The notes: a model not told the origin generated them from the sequence alone. A stretch of DNA of 30,903 nt from an uncultured Collinsella sp. (GCA_902470765.1 CABRHW010000025.1:1-30903); one strand, 5' to 3'. Shown: positions 21,270-30,688, counted from the stretch's first letter. A program made the numbers and translations.

Positions 21270-24050
21270 ATGGATGGTCCAAGCGTGAGTCTCGGCAGCA
21301 AACTATCCAATGCAAAGGTCTCCTTTGCGATCTTTAAGCGCGACATCAAGCGATTGCTCGTGAACCCCGTCGCCCTGGTGGTTACTTTGGGCGTGTGCGT
21401 CATTCCCTCGCTGTATGCCTGGTACAACATCGTGGCTAACTGGGATCCGTACGGAAACACCCAGGGTATCAAGATTGCCATCGCCAACAACGATCGGGGC
21501 ACCCAAAACGACTTGGTGGGCGAGCTCAACGCGGGCGACCAGGTCGTCGATCAGCTCAAGGAGAACGATCAGCTGGGCTGGACCTTCGTCGATTCGGCGG
21601 CCGACGCCAAGGAGGGCGTCGAGAGCGGTGAGTACTATGCGGCCATCGTAATCCCTAAGAACTTCTCGGATAACCTGGTCTCGATGCTCGACGGCAACTA
21701 CCATCAGCCCAAGCTTACGTACTACGTCAATGAGAAGAAGAGTGCTATTGCGCCCAAGGTTACCGACACCGGTGCAAGCACCATCGAGGAGCAGATCAAC
21801 TCGGAATTTGTCTCCACAGTGGGCGAGACCGTTGCCAGCATCGCCAAGGATGCCGGGGTCGATTTAAAGGACAAGGCAACCCAGACTCAGAATTCGTTGG
21901 CTGGTTCGGTATCAGAGGCATCCGGTACCTTGGGTGAGGTGCGCGATTCGATTGGCGACATGAATGCCGCCATCGATAAGACGAGTGGCGCTATCGCCTC
22001 GGCTGATGCCGTGTTGGCGGGCCTGCAGGGTCAGACGCCCTCTCTAACGCAGGCAATCGCTCAGGGCAATGACCTGCTGGGCGAGGCGCGCGCTACGGCG
22101 GGCAACTCTGTCGCCTCGCTCTCCAAGGCACTCTCGGAAGGCAGCCTTGCGCTCACCAAGACGTCAGCCTCCGCGAACGCTGCGATTGGCAAGCTGACGG
22201 GCGCGGTCACATCTACGACCACCCGCATCGACAACTCGCTTGAGTCTCTCCAAGCGACGATCGACCACAATAAGGCCGTTATCGGGCACTTGGAAATTCT
22301 CGTTAATGACACGTCGACAGGTTCCAAGGAAATTGACGCGCGCATTGTATCGACCATCGATTTGCTCCGCGAGCAGAATGAAAAGCTTCAGAGCATCAAG
22401 GACGGTCTGTCTGCGCAGTCGAGCGCCATGGCGAATGACGCCGCGGCTGTCTCGGGCGCCAGCGACGCTATCAATAACGCAATCCAGACCGGTGCGACCA
22501 ACCTTGGCCAGGCCCAGACGGACCTGGGTCAAAACGCGCTGCCGAAGGCCTCGAGCGCGCTTGATTCATTTGCCGCCGTCTCGGGTGATCTGACGGGAAT
22601 CGTGTCTGGCCTCACGCCTACTATTGCAAGTGCGCGCGGTACGCTTTCGCAGCTTAACGCTACGCTCGGCCAGGCAAAGACCACGCTGTCCCAAACCGAT
22701 GCCTCCCTTGCCAAGGTTCAGGACAAGCTCGCGACCGCCGCTAATGACATTGCGGCGCTGCAGACCTCTGAGTCTATGGGCGAGTTAGCCGACCTCATGG
22801 ACGTCGACGTCAATGACGTGGCAGATTTCATGGCATCTCCGGTTGAGCTGACGTCCAAGTCAATCTATCCGGTCAAGAGCTTTGGCTCGGGCATCGCGCC
22901 CTTCTACACTAATCTGGCGCTGTGGGTGGGCGGCTATGTGCTCATCGCTATCTACAAACTCGAGGTCGACCGCGAGGGCATCGGTAGCTTTACGGCGCGT
23001 CAGGGCTACTTTGGCCGCTGGTTGCTCCTGGTGATCCTGGGCGCGTTGCAGGCCATCATCGTTACGGTGGGAGATCTGGTCATTGGCGTACAGTGCGTCA
23101 ACCCGCTGCTGTTCGTGCTGGGCGGCATCGCCATCTCGTTTACGTACGTCAACATCATTTACGCGCTGTCCACTACGTTTAAGCACATCGGCAAGGCAAT
23201 CGGCGTCATTCTGGTTATCGTGCAGATTCCCGGTTCGTCGGGCATGTATCCCATCGAGATGATGCCCGGCTTCTTCCAATGGCTGCATCCGCTGCTGCCC
23301 TTCACCTACGGCATCAATCTGCTGCGCGAGACCGTCGGCGGCATGTACTCGTTCAACTACCTGTTCAACCTGTGCATTCTGGGCGTGTTCTTGATCGTGG
23401 CGCTCTTTATCGGCCTGCAGCTGCGTCCGCTGCTGCTCAACCTCAACCTGCTCTTTGATAAACAGCTTTCCACGACCGGTATGATGATCTGCGAGTCCAA
23501 TGACCTGCCGCGCCAGCGCTACTCGCTGCGCACGGCCATGCGCGTCATGCTCGATTCCGATTCGTACCGTCGCGAACTGCTCGATCATGCGGTCGCCTTT
23601 GAACATCGCTACCCGTACTACATCAAGGGCGGTTTTGCCGCCGTGGTGGGCGTTCAGGTCCTGCTCTTTGTCCTGTCGACGGTTCTCGATATCGACAATA
23701 ACGGCAAGATCATCCTGCTTGTCATTTGGATTATCTCGGTTATTGCCATCTGCGGCTGGCTGATCAATATCGAATATATCCGAGCGAGCCTCAATACCCA
23801 GATGCGCATCTCGGCGCTTTCGGATGAGGACCTGCGTCGCGAGATGCGCGAACACACGGCCGCCATTCCTGCCGCCCGCCACATGTTTGGCCTCAACGCC
23901 AGCGAGCGTGGTGCCAAGGGCGGCGATCAGTCCACGGGCCGCTTGCCGCATATCGGCTCGAACCATAAATCTCAGGACAGCGACAGTACAGCCACAAATG
24001 ATGGAGATGCCACTCCGCTTGGCAAGCACTCCAAAGGAGGTGAGGCATAA
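21270..24050 (+). CDS. YhgE/Pip-family membrane protein (first of pair)
   Basis: About 926 residues. An N-terminal cytosolic helix (FAIFKRDIKRLLVNPVALVV) leads into TM1. The conserved SLYAWYNIVANWDPYGNTQG and IKIAIANNDRG follow, then a long extracytoplasmic domain with Ser/Ala/Thr-rich coiled coil. A C-terminal ABC-2-like block of about six helices contains PFYTNLALWVGGY and SSGMYPIEMMPGFFQWLHPL. Two further helices and a polar tail (SERGAKGGDQSTGRLPHI) extend beyond the usual family end. The start is uncertain: ATG 21270, ATG 21234 and GTG 21285 are in frame, none with a strong ribosome site. Family members act as phage receptors or export-linked proteins; the role here is unknown. It is co-transcribed with the next gene. 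Confidence 0.88.
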   Translation: MDGPSVSLGSKLSNAKVSFAIFKRDIKRLLVNPVALVVTLGVCVIPSLYAWYNIVANWDPYGNTQGIKIAIANNDRGTQNDLVGELNAGDQVVDQLKENDQLGWTFVDSAADAKEGVESGEYYAAIVIPKNFSDNLVSMLDGNYHQPKLTYYVNEKKSAIAPKVTDTGASTIEEQINSEFVSTVGETVASIAKDAGVDLKDKATQTQNSLAGSVSEASGTLGEVRDSIGDMNAAIDKTSGAIASADAVLAGLQGQTPSLTQAIAQGNDLLGEARATAGNSVASLSKALSEGSLALTKTSASANAAIGKLTGAVTSTTTRIDNSLESLQATIDHNKAVIGHLEILVNDTSTGSKEIDARIVSTIDLLREQNEKLQSIKDGLSAQSSAMANDAAAVSGASDAINNAIQTGATNLGQAQTDLGQNALPKASSALDSFAAVSGDLTGIVSGLTPTIASARGTLSQLNATLGQAKTTLSQTDASLAKVQDKLATAANDIAALQTSESMGELADLMDVDVNDVADFMASPVELTSKSIYPVKSFGSGIAPFYTNLALWVGGYVLIAIYKLEVDREGIGSFTARQGYFGRWLLLVILGALQAIIVTVGDLVIGVQCVNPLLFVLGGIAISFTYVNIIYALSTTFKHIGKAIGVILVIVQIPGSSGMYPIEMMPGFFQWLHPLLPFTYGINLLRETVGGMYSFNYLFNLCILGVFLIVALFIGLQLRPLLLNLNLLFDKQLSTTGMMICESNDLPRQRYSLRTAMRVMLDSDSYRRELLDHAVAFEHRYPYYIKGGFAAVVGVQVLLFVLSTVLDIDNNGKIILLVIWIISVIAICGWLINIEYIRASLNTQMRISALSDEDLRREMREHTAAIPAARHMFGLNASERGAKGGDQSTGRLPHIGSNHKSQDSDSTATNDGDATPLGKHSKGGEA

Positions 24051-26240
24051 ATGAAGAACATCCTGCATCTGTTTAAGCGCGATGTCCAAAATGTGTCTCG
24101 CTCCGTAATCGGCTTGGTTGTCGTGATGGGCCTCGTTATCGTACCGTGCCTGTACGCGTGGTTTAACATCGCCGGCAGCTGGGACCCGTACGGCAACACC
24201 GGCAATCTTAAGATCGCCGTGGTCAACACCGATGAGGGTTACGAGAGCGATCTGATCCCCGTTGAGGTCAACGTGGGTGAAAACGTGACCGCCACTCTGC
24301 GTGGCAACGAGAGCTTCGATTGGGTTGTACTCAACAATCGAGAAAAGGCCATCGAGGGCGTCAAATCGGGCGCATACTATGCGGCTGTCGTTATCCCTAA
24401 GACGTTTAGCGCCGATATGATGACGCTCTTTTCGACCGACGTGAAGCATGCCGATATCGAGTTCTACGAGAATCAGAAGGCCAACGCCATTGCCCAGATC
24501 GTGACCGAGAAAGGGTCGAGTGCCGTCCAGAGCCAAGTCAACGAGACCTTTACCAAGACCATTACGACCATCGGTCTTAAAACCGTGTCCAGCCTGCTCG
24601 ACTACATGAGCACCGACCAGGTCAGCAACTTTATCGCCAACCTGTCCTCGACGCTTGGCGACTCGGTTCAGGACCTGCAGGACATCAAGGCCAGCGCTAC
24701 TTCGCTTGCGGGCATTTTGAGTTCGACCTCCGATTCGCTGACGTCGGCGGGCGGCCTGCTCAAGCAGACCGGAACTACCGATCAGTCGGTGAAGCAGCTG
24801 ATGGAGCATGCCGAGAGCGGTATCGGTGATTCGGAGCAAGCGCTCAAGTCCGCCAGCGATGCGATCGATGCTGCTATTGATGGGAGCGCAGGTTCGTTCG
24901 ATAACGTTTCTACCGAGCTCGCAAAGGCATTCGACGCTGCAAACCAGCACGTCAATCTTACGGTGTCTCAGCTCAACGATGGCGCAACGTCACTCAAGAA
25001 CCGTGCCGACGAGATTGATGACACGGCGAATGAGCTCCGTAGTCTTGCTGGCCAGGTGAGTAACGATAAGCTCAAGGCAGGGCTTGAGGACGCGGCTGCC
25101 GAGCTTGATAAAACCGCGACGGAGTACCGCAACAATGCCAATGAGCTGACGAATATCGCGACGTCGCTCACGAAGAGTATGGCAGAGGTTAACAAATCGC
25201 GTGCCGAGGTCGATCAGGCCATCTCCGATGCCAAGGCTGGTATCTCGGGCGCCAAGATTGACTACGACTCTACGTTTTCGGTCAAGGCCAAAGAACTCAA
25301 GAAGACTATTTCGGGCGTTTTGGACTCGCTTGATGGCATCTCGGGCGACCTGGATAGTGCCGTAGACGGCCTCACCGATGCATCCGGCTCGTTGGCGAAG
25401 GGCCTCTCCAAGGCCGCCAAGCTGGTCAACAAGGCTTCTGATCAGCTGGGTGAGGCGTCGGACAAGATCAGTGCGTTTAAGGACGAGCTCGACGGCGCCT
25501 TGATGTCGGATGACCTCGCTACGATCAAGACGATGATCGGCAATGATCCCGAGGGCCTTGCCGTGTCGCTTTCCGGCCCCGTCGCGCTCGATCGCAAGCC
25601 GGTCTATCCGATCCGCAACTACGGTTCGGCCATGGCACCGTTCTACACGATTCTGTCGCTGTGGGTGGGCTCGATTGTGCTGGCGGCCATGATGAAGGTC
25701 TCGGTTGACGATGAGCTTATCAACGAGCTCATCCCCGTGCGCCTGCACGAGATCTACCTGGGTCGCTACCTGTTCTTTGGCGGTCTGGCCCTGCTGCAGG
25801 CAACACTCGTATGCGCGGGCGATATCCTGTTCTTTGGCATCCAGTGCGACAACCCCCTGCAGTTTGTGCTTGCCGGCTGGGTCGCGAGCCTCGTGTTCTC
25901 CAATATCGTCTACACGCTTACGGTATCGTTTGGAGATATCGGTAAGGCCCTCGCCGTCGTGCTGCTGGTCATGCAGGTCGGCGGTTCGGGCGGTACGTTC
26001 CCCATCGAGATGACCGGTCCCGTGTTCCAGGCGATCTACCCGTTCCTGCCGTTTACCCACGGCATCAACGCCATGCACGCCGCCATGGCCGGTGCCTACC
26101 ATATGGAGTACTGGGTTGAGTTGGGCATTCTGGCGAGCTATCTGATTCCGTCGCTGGCCCTGGGCGTCGTCTTCCGCCGCCCGGTCATCAAAGCCAACGA
26201 CTGGATCATCGAAAAGCTGGAGAGTACTAAATTAATCTAG
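24051..26240 (+). CDS. YhgE/Pip-family membrane protein (second of pair)
   Basis: 729 residues. Same plan as its neighbour: start HLFKRDVQNVSRSVIGLVVV, TM1, CLYAWFNIAGSWDPYGNTGN, a coiled-coil periplasmic-side domain, and a C-terminal six-helix block with PFYTILSLWVGS and GGTFPIEMTGPVFQAIYPFL. It lacks the extra two helices and polar tail of the first protein. ATG directly follows the upstream TAA, and a perfect AAAGGAGGTGA sits 9 nt before it, so both proteins are made together. They probably form a hetero-oligomer. A terminator follows at 26334. Confidence 0.92.
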   Translation: MKNILHLFKRDVQNVSRSVIGLVVVMGLVIVPCLYAWFNIAGSWDPYGNTGNLKIAVVNTDEGYESDLIPVEVNVGENVTATLRGNESFDWVVLNNREKAIEGVKSGAYYAAVVIPKTFSADMMTLFSTDVKHADIEFYENQKANAIAQIVTEKGSSAVQSQVNETFTKTITTIGLKTVSSLLDYMSTDQVSNFIANLSSTLGDSVQDLQDIKASATSLAGILSSTSDSLTSAGGLLKQTGTTDQSVKQLMEHAESGIGDSEQALKSASDAIDAAIDGSAGSFDNVSTELAKAFDAANQHVNLTVSQLNDGATSLKNRADEIDDTANELRSLAGQVSNDKLKAGLEDAAAELDKTATEYRNNANELTNIATSLTKSMAEVNKSRAEVDQAISDAKAGISGAKIDYDSTFSVKAKELKKTISGVLDSLDGISGDLDSAVDGLTDASGSLAKGLSKAAKLVNKASDQLGEASDKISAFKDELDGALMSDDLATIKTMIGNDPEGLAVSLSGPVALDRKPVYPIRNYGSAMAPFYTILSLWVGSIVLAAMMKVSVDDELINELIPVRLHEIYLGRYLFFGGLALLQATLVCAGDILFFGIQCDNPLQFVLAGWVASLVFSNIVYTLTVSFGDIGKALAVVLLVMQVGGSGGTFPIEMTGPVFQAIYPFLPFTHGINAMHAAMAGAYHMEYWVELGILASYLIPSLALGVVFRRPVIKANDWIIEKLESTKLI

Positions 26241-26333
26241 CGCAACAGCGTGGCGTTACCGGAACATCGAGGTGTGCTCTGCCGATGCTTTAGCGTAGTG
26301 AATTGCGTGTGCCGCTTGGTTGTTGATACAGTA

Positions 26334-26373
26334 GCGGGGCGTGCCGGGGGTCCGGTGCGCCCCGTTTTTATTT
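26334..26373 (+). terminator. Terminator of the YhgE pair
   Basis: CGGGGCG/CGCCCCG outer stem and CCGG/CCGG inner stem, followed by TTTTTATTT. Strong. Confidence 0.85.
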
Positions 26374-26400
26374 GACCATGAGGCGGCACGCAGCCATACG
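26372..26400 (+). promoter_or_regulatory. Promoter of the EamA transporter gene
   Basis: TTGACC (26372-26377), 17-nt spacer, CATACG (26395-26400). The -35 overlaps the tail of the preceding terminator and matches that of the tRNA-Arg promoters. Confidence 0.55.
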
Positions 26401-26440
26401 CGTGCGGACACCACGCCCAGTTTGAGTGTGAGGATGTTCC

Positions 26441-27424
26441 ATGGCCCAATACGCTGCCAACGAAATCGAAAACTTGCCCGATAGCCCTGTTGCTCGCGAG
26501 GACCTGGGCGCGGGCGGCACCTCCCGCGGCGCCGGCGCTCGCTCGCCGCTGTTCTGGAAGGTTCTGCTCCTTTCGGTGGCGGTCATCTGGGGCTACTCCT
26601 TTACCACTATGAAGGACGCACTCGGCACCATTCCGGTGTTTGAACTGCTCTACGTGCGCTTTCTGCCCGCAGCGTTGGTCATGTTTGTCGTCTTCCACAA
26701 GCGCATCATCGCGCACCTCAACGCTCGCAACCTGATCGTTGGCCTGAGTATGGGCGTGCTCATGTGGGCGGCCTATGCGTTGCAGACGGTCGGTCTGGCA
26801 CATACTACGGCGGGCAAGAATGCTTTTTTGACGGGCACGTATTGCATCCTTGTGCCGTTTGCGAGCTATTTCCTGAGCGGCGAAAAGCTCACGCGCTACA
26901 ACTTGGGTGCCGCGCTGCTGTGCCTAGCGGGCATTGGCCTCGTCGCACTCGATAGCGTTGAATTCAACATTGGTGACGTCATTACGCTGGCGGGTGCGGC
27001 TTTTTTCGCCATCCAGATGGCGGTGACCGCCAAGTACGGTCGCAAAATGGACATCAACGTCATCACGTTTTGGATGTTTGTGGGCAACGGCGTGCTGAGC
27101 CTGGCAACGTCGCTGCTATTCGAGACCCAAGCGCCTCTGTCCGTGTGGACGCCGAGCTTTATCACTGCGATGGCGTTTCTCTCGGTGGGCTGCACATGCG
27201 TGGCTCTGCTCATCCAAAACGTCGGCCTGGCGCATGTCCCGGCTTCGACGGGCTCGCTGCTCCTTTCGATGGAGTCCCCTTCGGGCGTGTTGTTTTCGGT
27301 GCTGCTGATGGGGGAAGCGCTCACCTCGCGTCTGCTCGCCGGCTTCGTGCTTATCTTCCTGTCGATTATCTTGAGCGAGACTCACTTCGATTTTTTGCGC
27401 AAAAAGCCGCGCCCGCAATTGTAA
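26441..27424 (+). CDS. EamA/DMT-superfamily transporter
   Basis: 327 residues with about ten transmembrane helices as two EamA repeats. Repeat 1 begins VLLLSVAVIWGYSFTTMKDA and includes LLYVRFLPAALVMF. Repeat 2 begins near DVITLAGAAFFAIQMAVTAK and ends with the family-typical SLLLSMESPSGVLFSVLLMG. A 38-residue hydrophilic start precedes helix 1. Substrate not predictable; relatives export amino acids or small metabolites. GAGGATG lies 6-7 nt before the ATG. It is monocistronic, with its own promoter and a strong terminator. Confidence 0.92.
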   Translation: MAQYAANEIENLPDSPVAREDLGAGGTSRGAGARSPLFWKVLLLSVAVIWGYSFTTMKDALGTIPVFELLYVRFLPAALVMFVVFHKRIIAHLNARNLIVGLSMGVLMWAAYALQTVGLAHTTAGKNAFLTGTYCILVPFASYFLSGEKLTRYNLGAALLCLAGIGLVALDSVEFNIGDVITLAGAAFFAIQMAVTAKYGRKMDINVITFWMFVGNGVLSLATSLLFETQAPLSVWTPSFITAMAFLSVGCTCVALLIQNVGLAHVPASTGSLLLSMESPSGVLFSVLLMGEALTSRLLAGFVLIFLSIILSETHFDFLRKKPRPQL

Positions 27425-27436
27425 ACAACTTGTTGC

Positions 27437-27462
27437 GCCGCCCTCCCGGGGCGGCATTTTTT
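27437..27462 (+). terminator. Terminator of the EamA gene
   Basis: GCCGCCC (27437-27443), TCCCG loop, GGGCGGC (27449-27455), then A and six T. Confidence 0.9.
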
Positions 27463-27540
27463 ATGCGTCGCCCTTAAAGTAGTACTTTGCACTTTACGCT
27501 ATCAAAGTGCTTGCTGCAAAAACGTTACTGGGGGGCATCT

Positions 27541-28836
27541 ATGGCACCAGCACTGTCCGATCTTCAACCGCAATCAGCGCCCAAGGCCACCGCGGCGGCG
27601 CAGGCCGCTATCGGTGACGGTCTTGTTGCAGAAGCTCAGGCTTTTGCAGACGAGCTCGCTGCGTGGCGACACGATTTACACCAGATGCCCGAGCTGGGCA
27701 ATAGCCTCCCGCAGACCTCTGCGTATATTCAAGCGCGCCTGACCGAGATGGATATCCCATTTGCCACGCTCGTCGATGGTTCCTGTGTTGTGGGCCTTGT
27801 CGGCGCCGGTGCCGTCGCGGCCCAGGGCAATGGCGTCTGCACGGACGAACAGGCCGGTACGGTCGTTATGCTGCGTGGCGACATGGATGCCCTGCCCGTT
27901 GCCGAAGAGTCAGGCGAGCCTTTCGCCTCTACGAACGGCTGCATGCACGCATGCGGACACGATATGCACGCGACGGCGCTGCTTGGTGCAGCCCGTATGC
28001 TCAAGGCGCGCGAGGCGGAGCTTGTCGACGCCAATGCCACGGTTAAGTTGCTGTTCCAGCCGGGCGAGGAAACCTTTGAGGGTGCCCGCGCCGCCATCGC
28101 CGATGGTCTGCTACAGAACCCGCGTCCCCAGGCCGCCTTTGCCATGCATGTCAATAGCCAGTCGCCGCTTGGCCTGGTGCTCTACGGCAGCCCGGCGCTC
28201 TCGGGCGTGTACGGTTTTCGCATCACGCTTCAGGGCAAGGGTGGCCATGGCTCGAGCCCCGAGATCTGCATCGACCCCATCACGGCCGGCGTCCATGTGC
28301 ATCTGGCGCTTCAGGAGCTCATCTCCCGCGAGGTGCCGGCGGCCAAGGAGGTCGCACTGACTGTCGGTAAGTTCGCCGGCGGTCAGGCCGCAAATGTCAT
28401 CCCCGACACTTGTGTGCTCGAGGGAACGCTGCGCGGCTTCGACGTCGAGCTCATGGAGCACCTCAAGACCCGCATCGCGGAGGTCGTCAAAGGTGTTGCC
28501 ACGACCTATCGTACGCCGGCGACTATCGAGACGCTCTCGGATGTTCCCCCGCTCGTACTCGATGACGATATGACGCAGGCGTCGCTTGGCTACGTGGGCG
28601 CGGTGCTGCCCAAGTCCGCCTTCTTGCCACTGTTCCACGCCATGGCGAGCGAGGACTTCGCGTTGATCTCGAGCGAGATCCCGAGTGCGTACTTTACCGT
28701 GGGCGCTGCCGCGACTGATACGGACAAGCATTTTGCTCAGCACCATCCCAAGGCACGCTTTAGCGATGCCGAGCTTCCCCTTGGCGCCGCGGCTTACACG
28801 GCGGTCGCTTTGGGCTATATCGCTGACCACCGGTAG
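27541..28836 (+). CDS. M20-family amidohydrolase (N-acyl-amino-acid / hippurate hydrolase type)
   Basis: 431 residues. Metal-dependent hydrolase that removes acyl groups from N-acylated amino acids or similar substrates. Metal and catalytic motifs are LRGDMDALPV (111-120), MHACGHDMHATALLGA (135-150; C138 and H140 of the CGH ligand group), FQPGEETFEGA (E176/E177), GGHGSSPE in the lid domain and MASEDFALIS near the end. The N-terminal 25 residues are an Ala/Pro-rich extension. ATG at 27541 follows GGGGGG by 5 nt. A GCACTTT/AAAGTGC inverted repeat (27489-27510) in the leader could be an operator. An MFS remnant is in the same frame directly behind the stop, as if a partner transporter was lost. 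Confidence 0.92.
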   Translation: MAPALSDLQPQSAPKATAAAQAAIGDGLVAEAQAFADELAAWRHDLHQMPELGNSLPQTSAYIQARLTEMDIPFATLVDGSCVVGLVGAGAVAAQGNGVCTDEQAGTVVMLRGDMDALPVAEESGEPFASTNGCMHACGHDMHATALLGAARMLKAREAELVDANATVKLLFQPGEETFEGARAAIADGLLQNPRPQAAFAMHVNSQSPLGLVLYGSPALSGVYGFRITLQGKGGHGSSPEICIDPITAGVHVHLALQELISREVPAAKEVALTVGKFAGGQAANVIPDTCVLEGTLRGFDVELMEHLKTRIAEVVKGVATTYRTPATIETLSDVPPLVLDDDMTQASLGYVGAVLPKSAFLPLFHAMASEDFALISSEIPSAYFTVGAAATDTDKHFAQHHPKARFSDAELPLGAAAYTAVALGYIADHR

Positions 28837-29070
28837 CACCCAACCTTGCCTTTCAAGCCTGCGGGCATGGCCATAAGGCCTATGTCCTTGTCTTTCAAGG
28901 CAATCTTGGGCACCGTGGGCGCCATCGTCTCGGGCGTGCTGTTCGATGCCACGGGCTCCTTTGCGAGCACCTGGATTGTGTGCCTGGCGCGCTCCGTGGT
29001 CATGCTCGTGTTCCTGCTGGCATCCGAGCCCATCGCCGCCAAGCTGCGCACGAGCGTGGCGGGGGAGTAG
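28837..29070 (+). pseudogene. C-terminal remnant of an MFS transporter
   Basis: An open frame of about 74 codons (from TTG 28846) reads like the last two to three helices of an MFS permease: MSLSFKAILGTVGAIVSGVL, LFDATGSFASTWIVCL and VVMLVFLLASEPIAAKLR. There is no ribosome site, no proper start and no N-terminal 350 or so residues. It begins right after the amidohydrolase stop in the same frame. This fits a deletion that removed most of a transporter gene and left its tail. Confidence 0.75.
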
Positions 29071-29105
29071 ACGCCCGTCGCTCTTTTCTGTTCGCCCCGT
29101 TCTGT

Positions 29106-29308
29106 CCGTGGCCGCCCTGGAAGCCGAATGGATGCTCGTACCATCATTCGGTTTCCAAGGCGGCCACGGGCCTACGAAATGATCCGTTTTCCTCCGTCCT
29201 CAACAGATCACGTGATTCGAAAGAGACGGAGGAAAACGGATCCCAAACAGCGGCGGTGCGTCTGGCCGAACGAGCCCCCATACCCTCGTTCGGTCAGACG
29301 CGCCGCCG
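29106..29308. repeat. Array of three large palindromes before hisS
   Basis: Palindrome 1 (29106-29169): outer arm CCGTGGCCGCC/GGCGGCCACGG plus inner CCGAATG/CATTCGG. Palindrome 2: perfect 18-bp arms GATCCGTTTTCCTCCGTC at 29181-29198 and complement at 29225-29242, with ATCACGTGAT inside the loop. Palindrome 3 (29251-29308): arms CGGCGG, GCGTCTG and CCGAACGAG with complements, followed by TTTTGTTTTT, so it may terminate transcription. The three are unrelated in sequence. No ORF is supported from 29071 to 29374. Confidence 0.8.
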
Positions 29309-29326
29309 CGTTTTGTTTTTGTGCCG

Positions 29327-29332
29327 TATAAT
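29327..29332 (+). promoter_or_regulatory. Candidate -10 of hisS
   Basis: Consensus TATAAT, 42 nt before the hisS ATG. The -35 position falls inside the third palindrome (GC-rich) and shows no consensus. Confidence 0.5.
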
Positions 29333-29374
29333 GACCACTACCTATGACGCGATACAAAAGAAAGGTGTTTGCCC

Positions 29375-30688
29375 ATGCAGGCACAGAAGGCGGAGGGAAC
29401 CCGCGACCTTATCGGCGCCGAGATGCGCGCTTGGCAAAAGATGCAGCAGATTGCGGCCGGCGTATTCGAGCCGTTTGGCTTTAAGCCTATCGAGACGCCC
29501 GCGATCGAGCAGGTGGACGTCTTTGTCCACGGCATCGGCCAGTCGACCGACGTCGTGCGCAAGGAGATGTTCCGCGTCTTTAGCGGCGCCAACCTGGAGC
29601 GCGTCTTTACTGAGGGCACCGACACCAAGCTCAAGCCCAAGCAGCGCCTGGCGCTTCGTCCCGAGGGCACGGCCGGTGTGGTGCGCGCCGTCGTGGAGAA
29701 CAACCTGGTGCCCCAGGGCTCCACGCCGTTTAAGGCTTACTACGCCGAGGCCATGTTCCGCGGCGAGCGTCCCCAGAAGGGCCGCCTGCGCCAGTTCCAT
29801 CAGGTGGGCATCGAGTGGCTCGGCGCTCCCGATCCGGCGGCAGACGCCGAGTGCATCATCATGCTCATGGAGTTCTACAAGCGCTTGGGCTTCGATCTTT
29901 CCAAGCTCCGTCTGCTCATCAACTCGATGGGTGACGCCCAGTGCCGTCCGGCTTATCGCGAGCAGGTTAAGCAGTTCATCCTCGATCACGCCGACGAGAT
30001 GTGCGATGAGTGCCGCGAGCGCGCCGAGCTCAACCCGCTGCGTGCCTTCGACTGCAAGAACGACCACTGCCGCGAGATCATGGCCGAGGCTCCGCTGATG
30101 GGTGACAACCTGTGCGATGAGTGCCGCGAGCACTACGAGCAGGTCAAGCGCTATCTGGATGCCGCCGGTATCGAGTATGTCGAGGATCCCACCTTGGTGC
30201 GCGGCCTGGACTACTACACCCGTACTGTCTTTGAGGTCGAGGCCCCTGGCGCCGGCGTCGGCTCCATCGGCGGCGGCGGCCGCTACGATGGCCTGGTCGA
30301 GCTCGAGGGTGGCAAGCCCACGGCGGGCGTCGGCTTTGCTGTCGGTTTTGAGCGCGCCCTGCTGGCCCTGCAGGCCTTTGGCAGCGATTTGGGTGCCGAT
30401 GAGGCCCCGTGCGTCTATGTCGCCAACGCCGGCAAGGAGCTGCGTCAGAACGTCTTTGCCATTACGCAGGAGCTTCGCGCCGCAGGTATCGTGACCGAGG
30501 CCGACTATCAGGGTCGTTCGCTCAAGGCCCAGTTTAAGCAAGCCGATAAGGTAGGCGCCAAGCTCATCTTGGTCCTGGGTGGCGACGAGCTTGCCGCCGG
30601 CAAGGTCAAAGTGCGCGACATGCAGAGCCATGACGAGGTGCTCGCCGATCTGGACAACGTCGTCGAGGCGGTTCGCGAGCGCCTGTAG
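29375..30688 (+). CDS. hisS: Histidyl-tRNA synthetase
   Basis: 437 residues. Class II synthetase. It starts MQAQKAEGTRDLIGAEMRAW. Motif 2 is seen in FRGERPQKGRLRQFHQVGIE, the histidine signatures in RGLDYYTRTVFEV and GGGRYDGLVE, motif 3 in AVGFERALLAL, and an anticodon-binding domain at the C-terminus (about 335-437). The insertion between motifs 2 and 3 holds cysteine pairs (MCDEC, FDCKNDHC, LCDEC), which could bind zinc. ATG 29375 is preferred over TTG 29369, with GAAAGG about 8-10 nt upstream. No T-box leader or aspS partner is seen within the window, although hisS-aspS pairs are common. Confidence 0.96.
   Translation: MQAQKAEGTRDLIGAEMRAWQKMQQIAAGVFEPFGFKPIETPAIEQVDVFVHGIGQSTDVVRKEMFRVFSGANLERVFTEGTDTKLKPKQRLALRPEGTAGVVRAVVENNLVPQGSTPFKAYYAEAMFRGERPQKGRLRQFHQVGIEWLGAPDPAADAECIIMLMEFYKRLGFDLSKLRLLINSMGDAQCRPAYREQVKQFILDHADEMCDECRERAELNPLRAFDCKNDHCREIMAEAPLMGDNLCDECREHYEQVKRYLDAAGIEYVEDPTLVRGLDYYTRTVFEVEAPGAGVGSIGGGGRYDGLVELEGGKPTAGVGFAVGFERALLALQAFGSDLGADEAPCVYVANAGKELRQNVFAITQELRAAGIVTEADYQGRSLKAQFKQADKVGAKLILVLGGDELAAGKVKVRDMQSHDEVLADLDNVVEAVRERL

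Noticed and set aside
29181..29242. Insertion-sequence ends flanking a transposase
   Set aside because: The 18-bp arms enclose only 26 bp, with no transposase frame nearby, so it is listed as a palindrome only.
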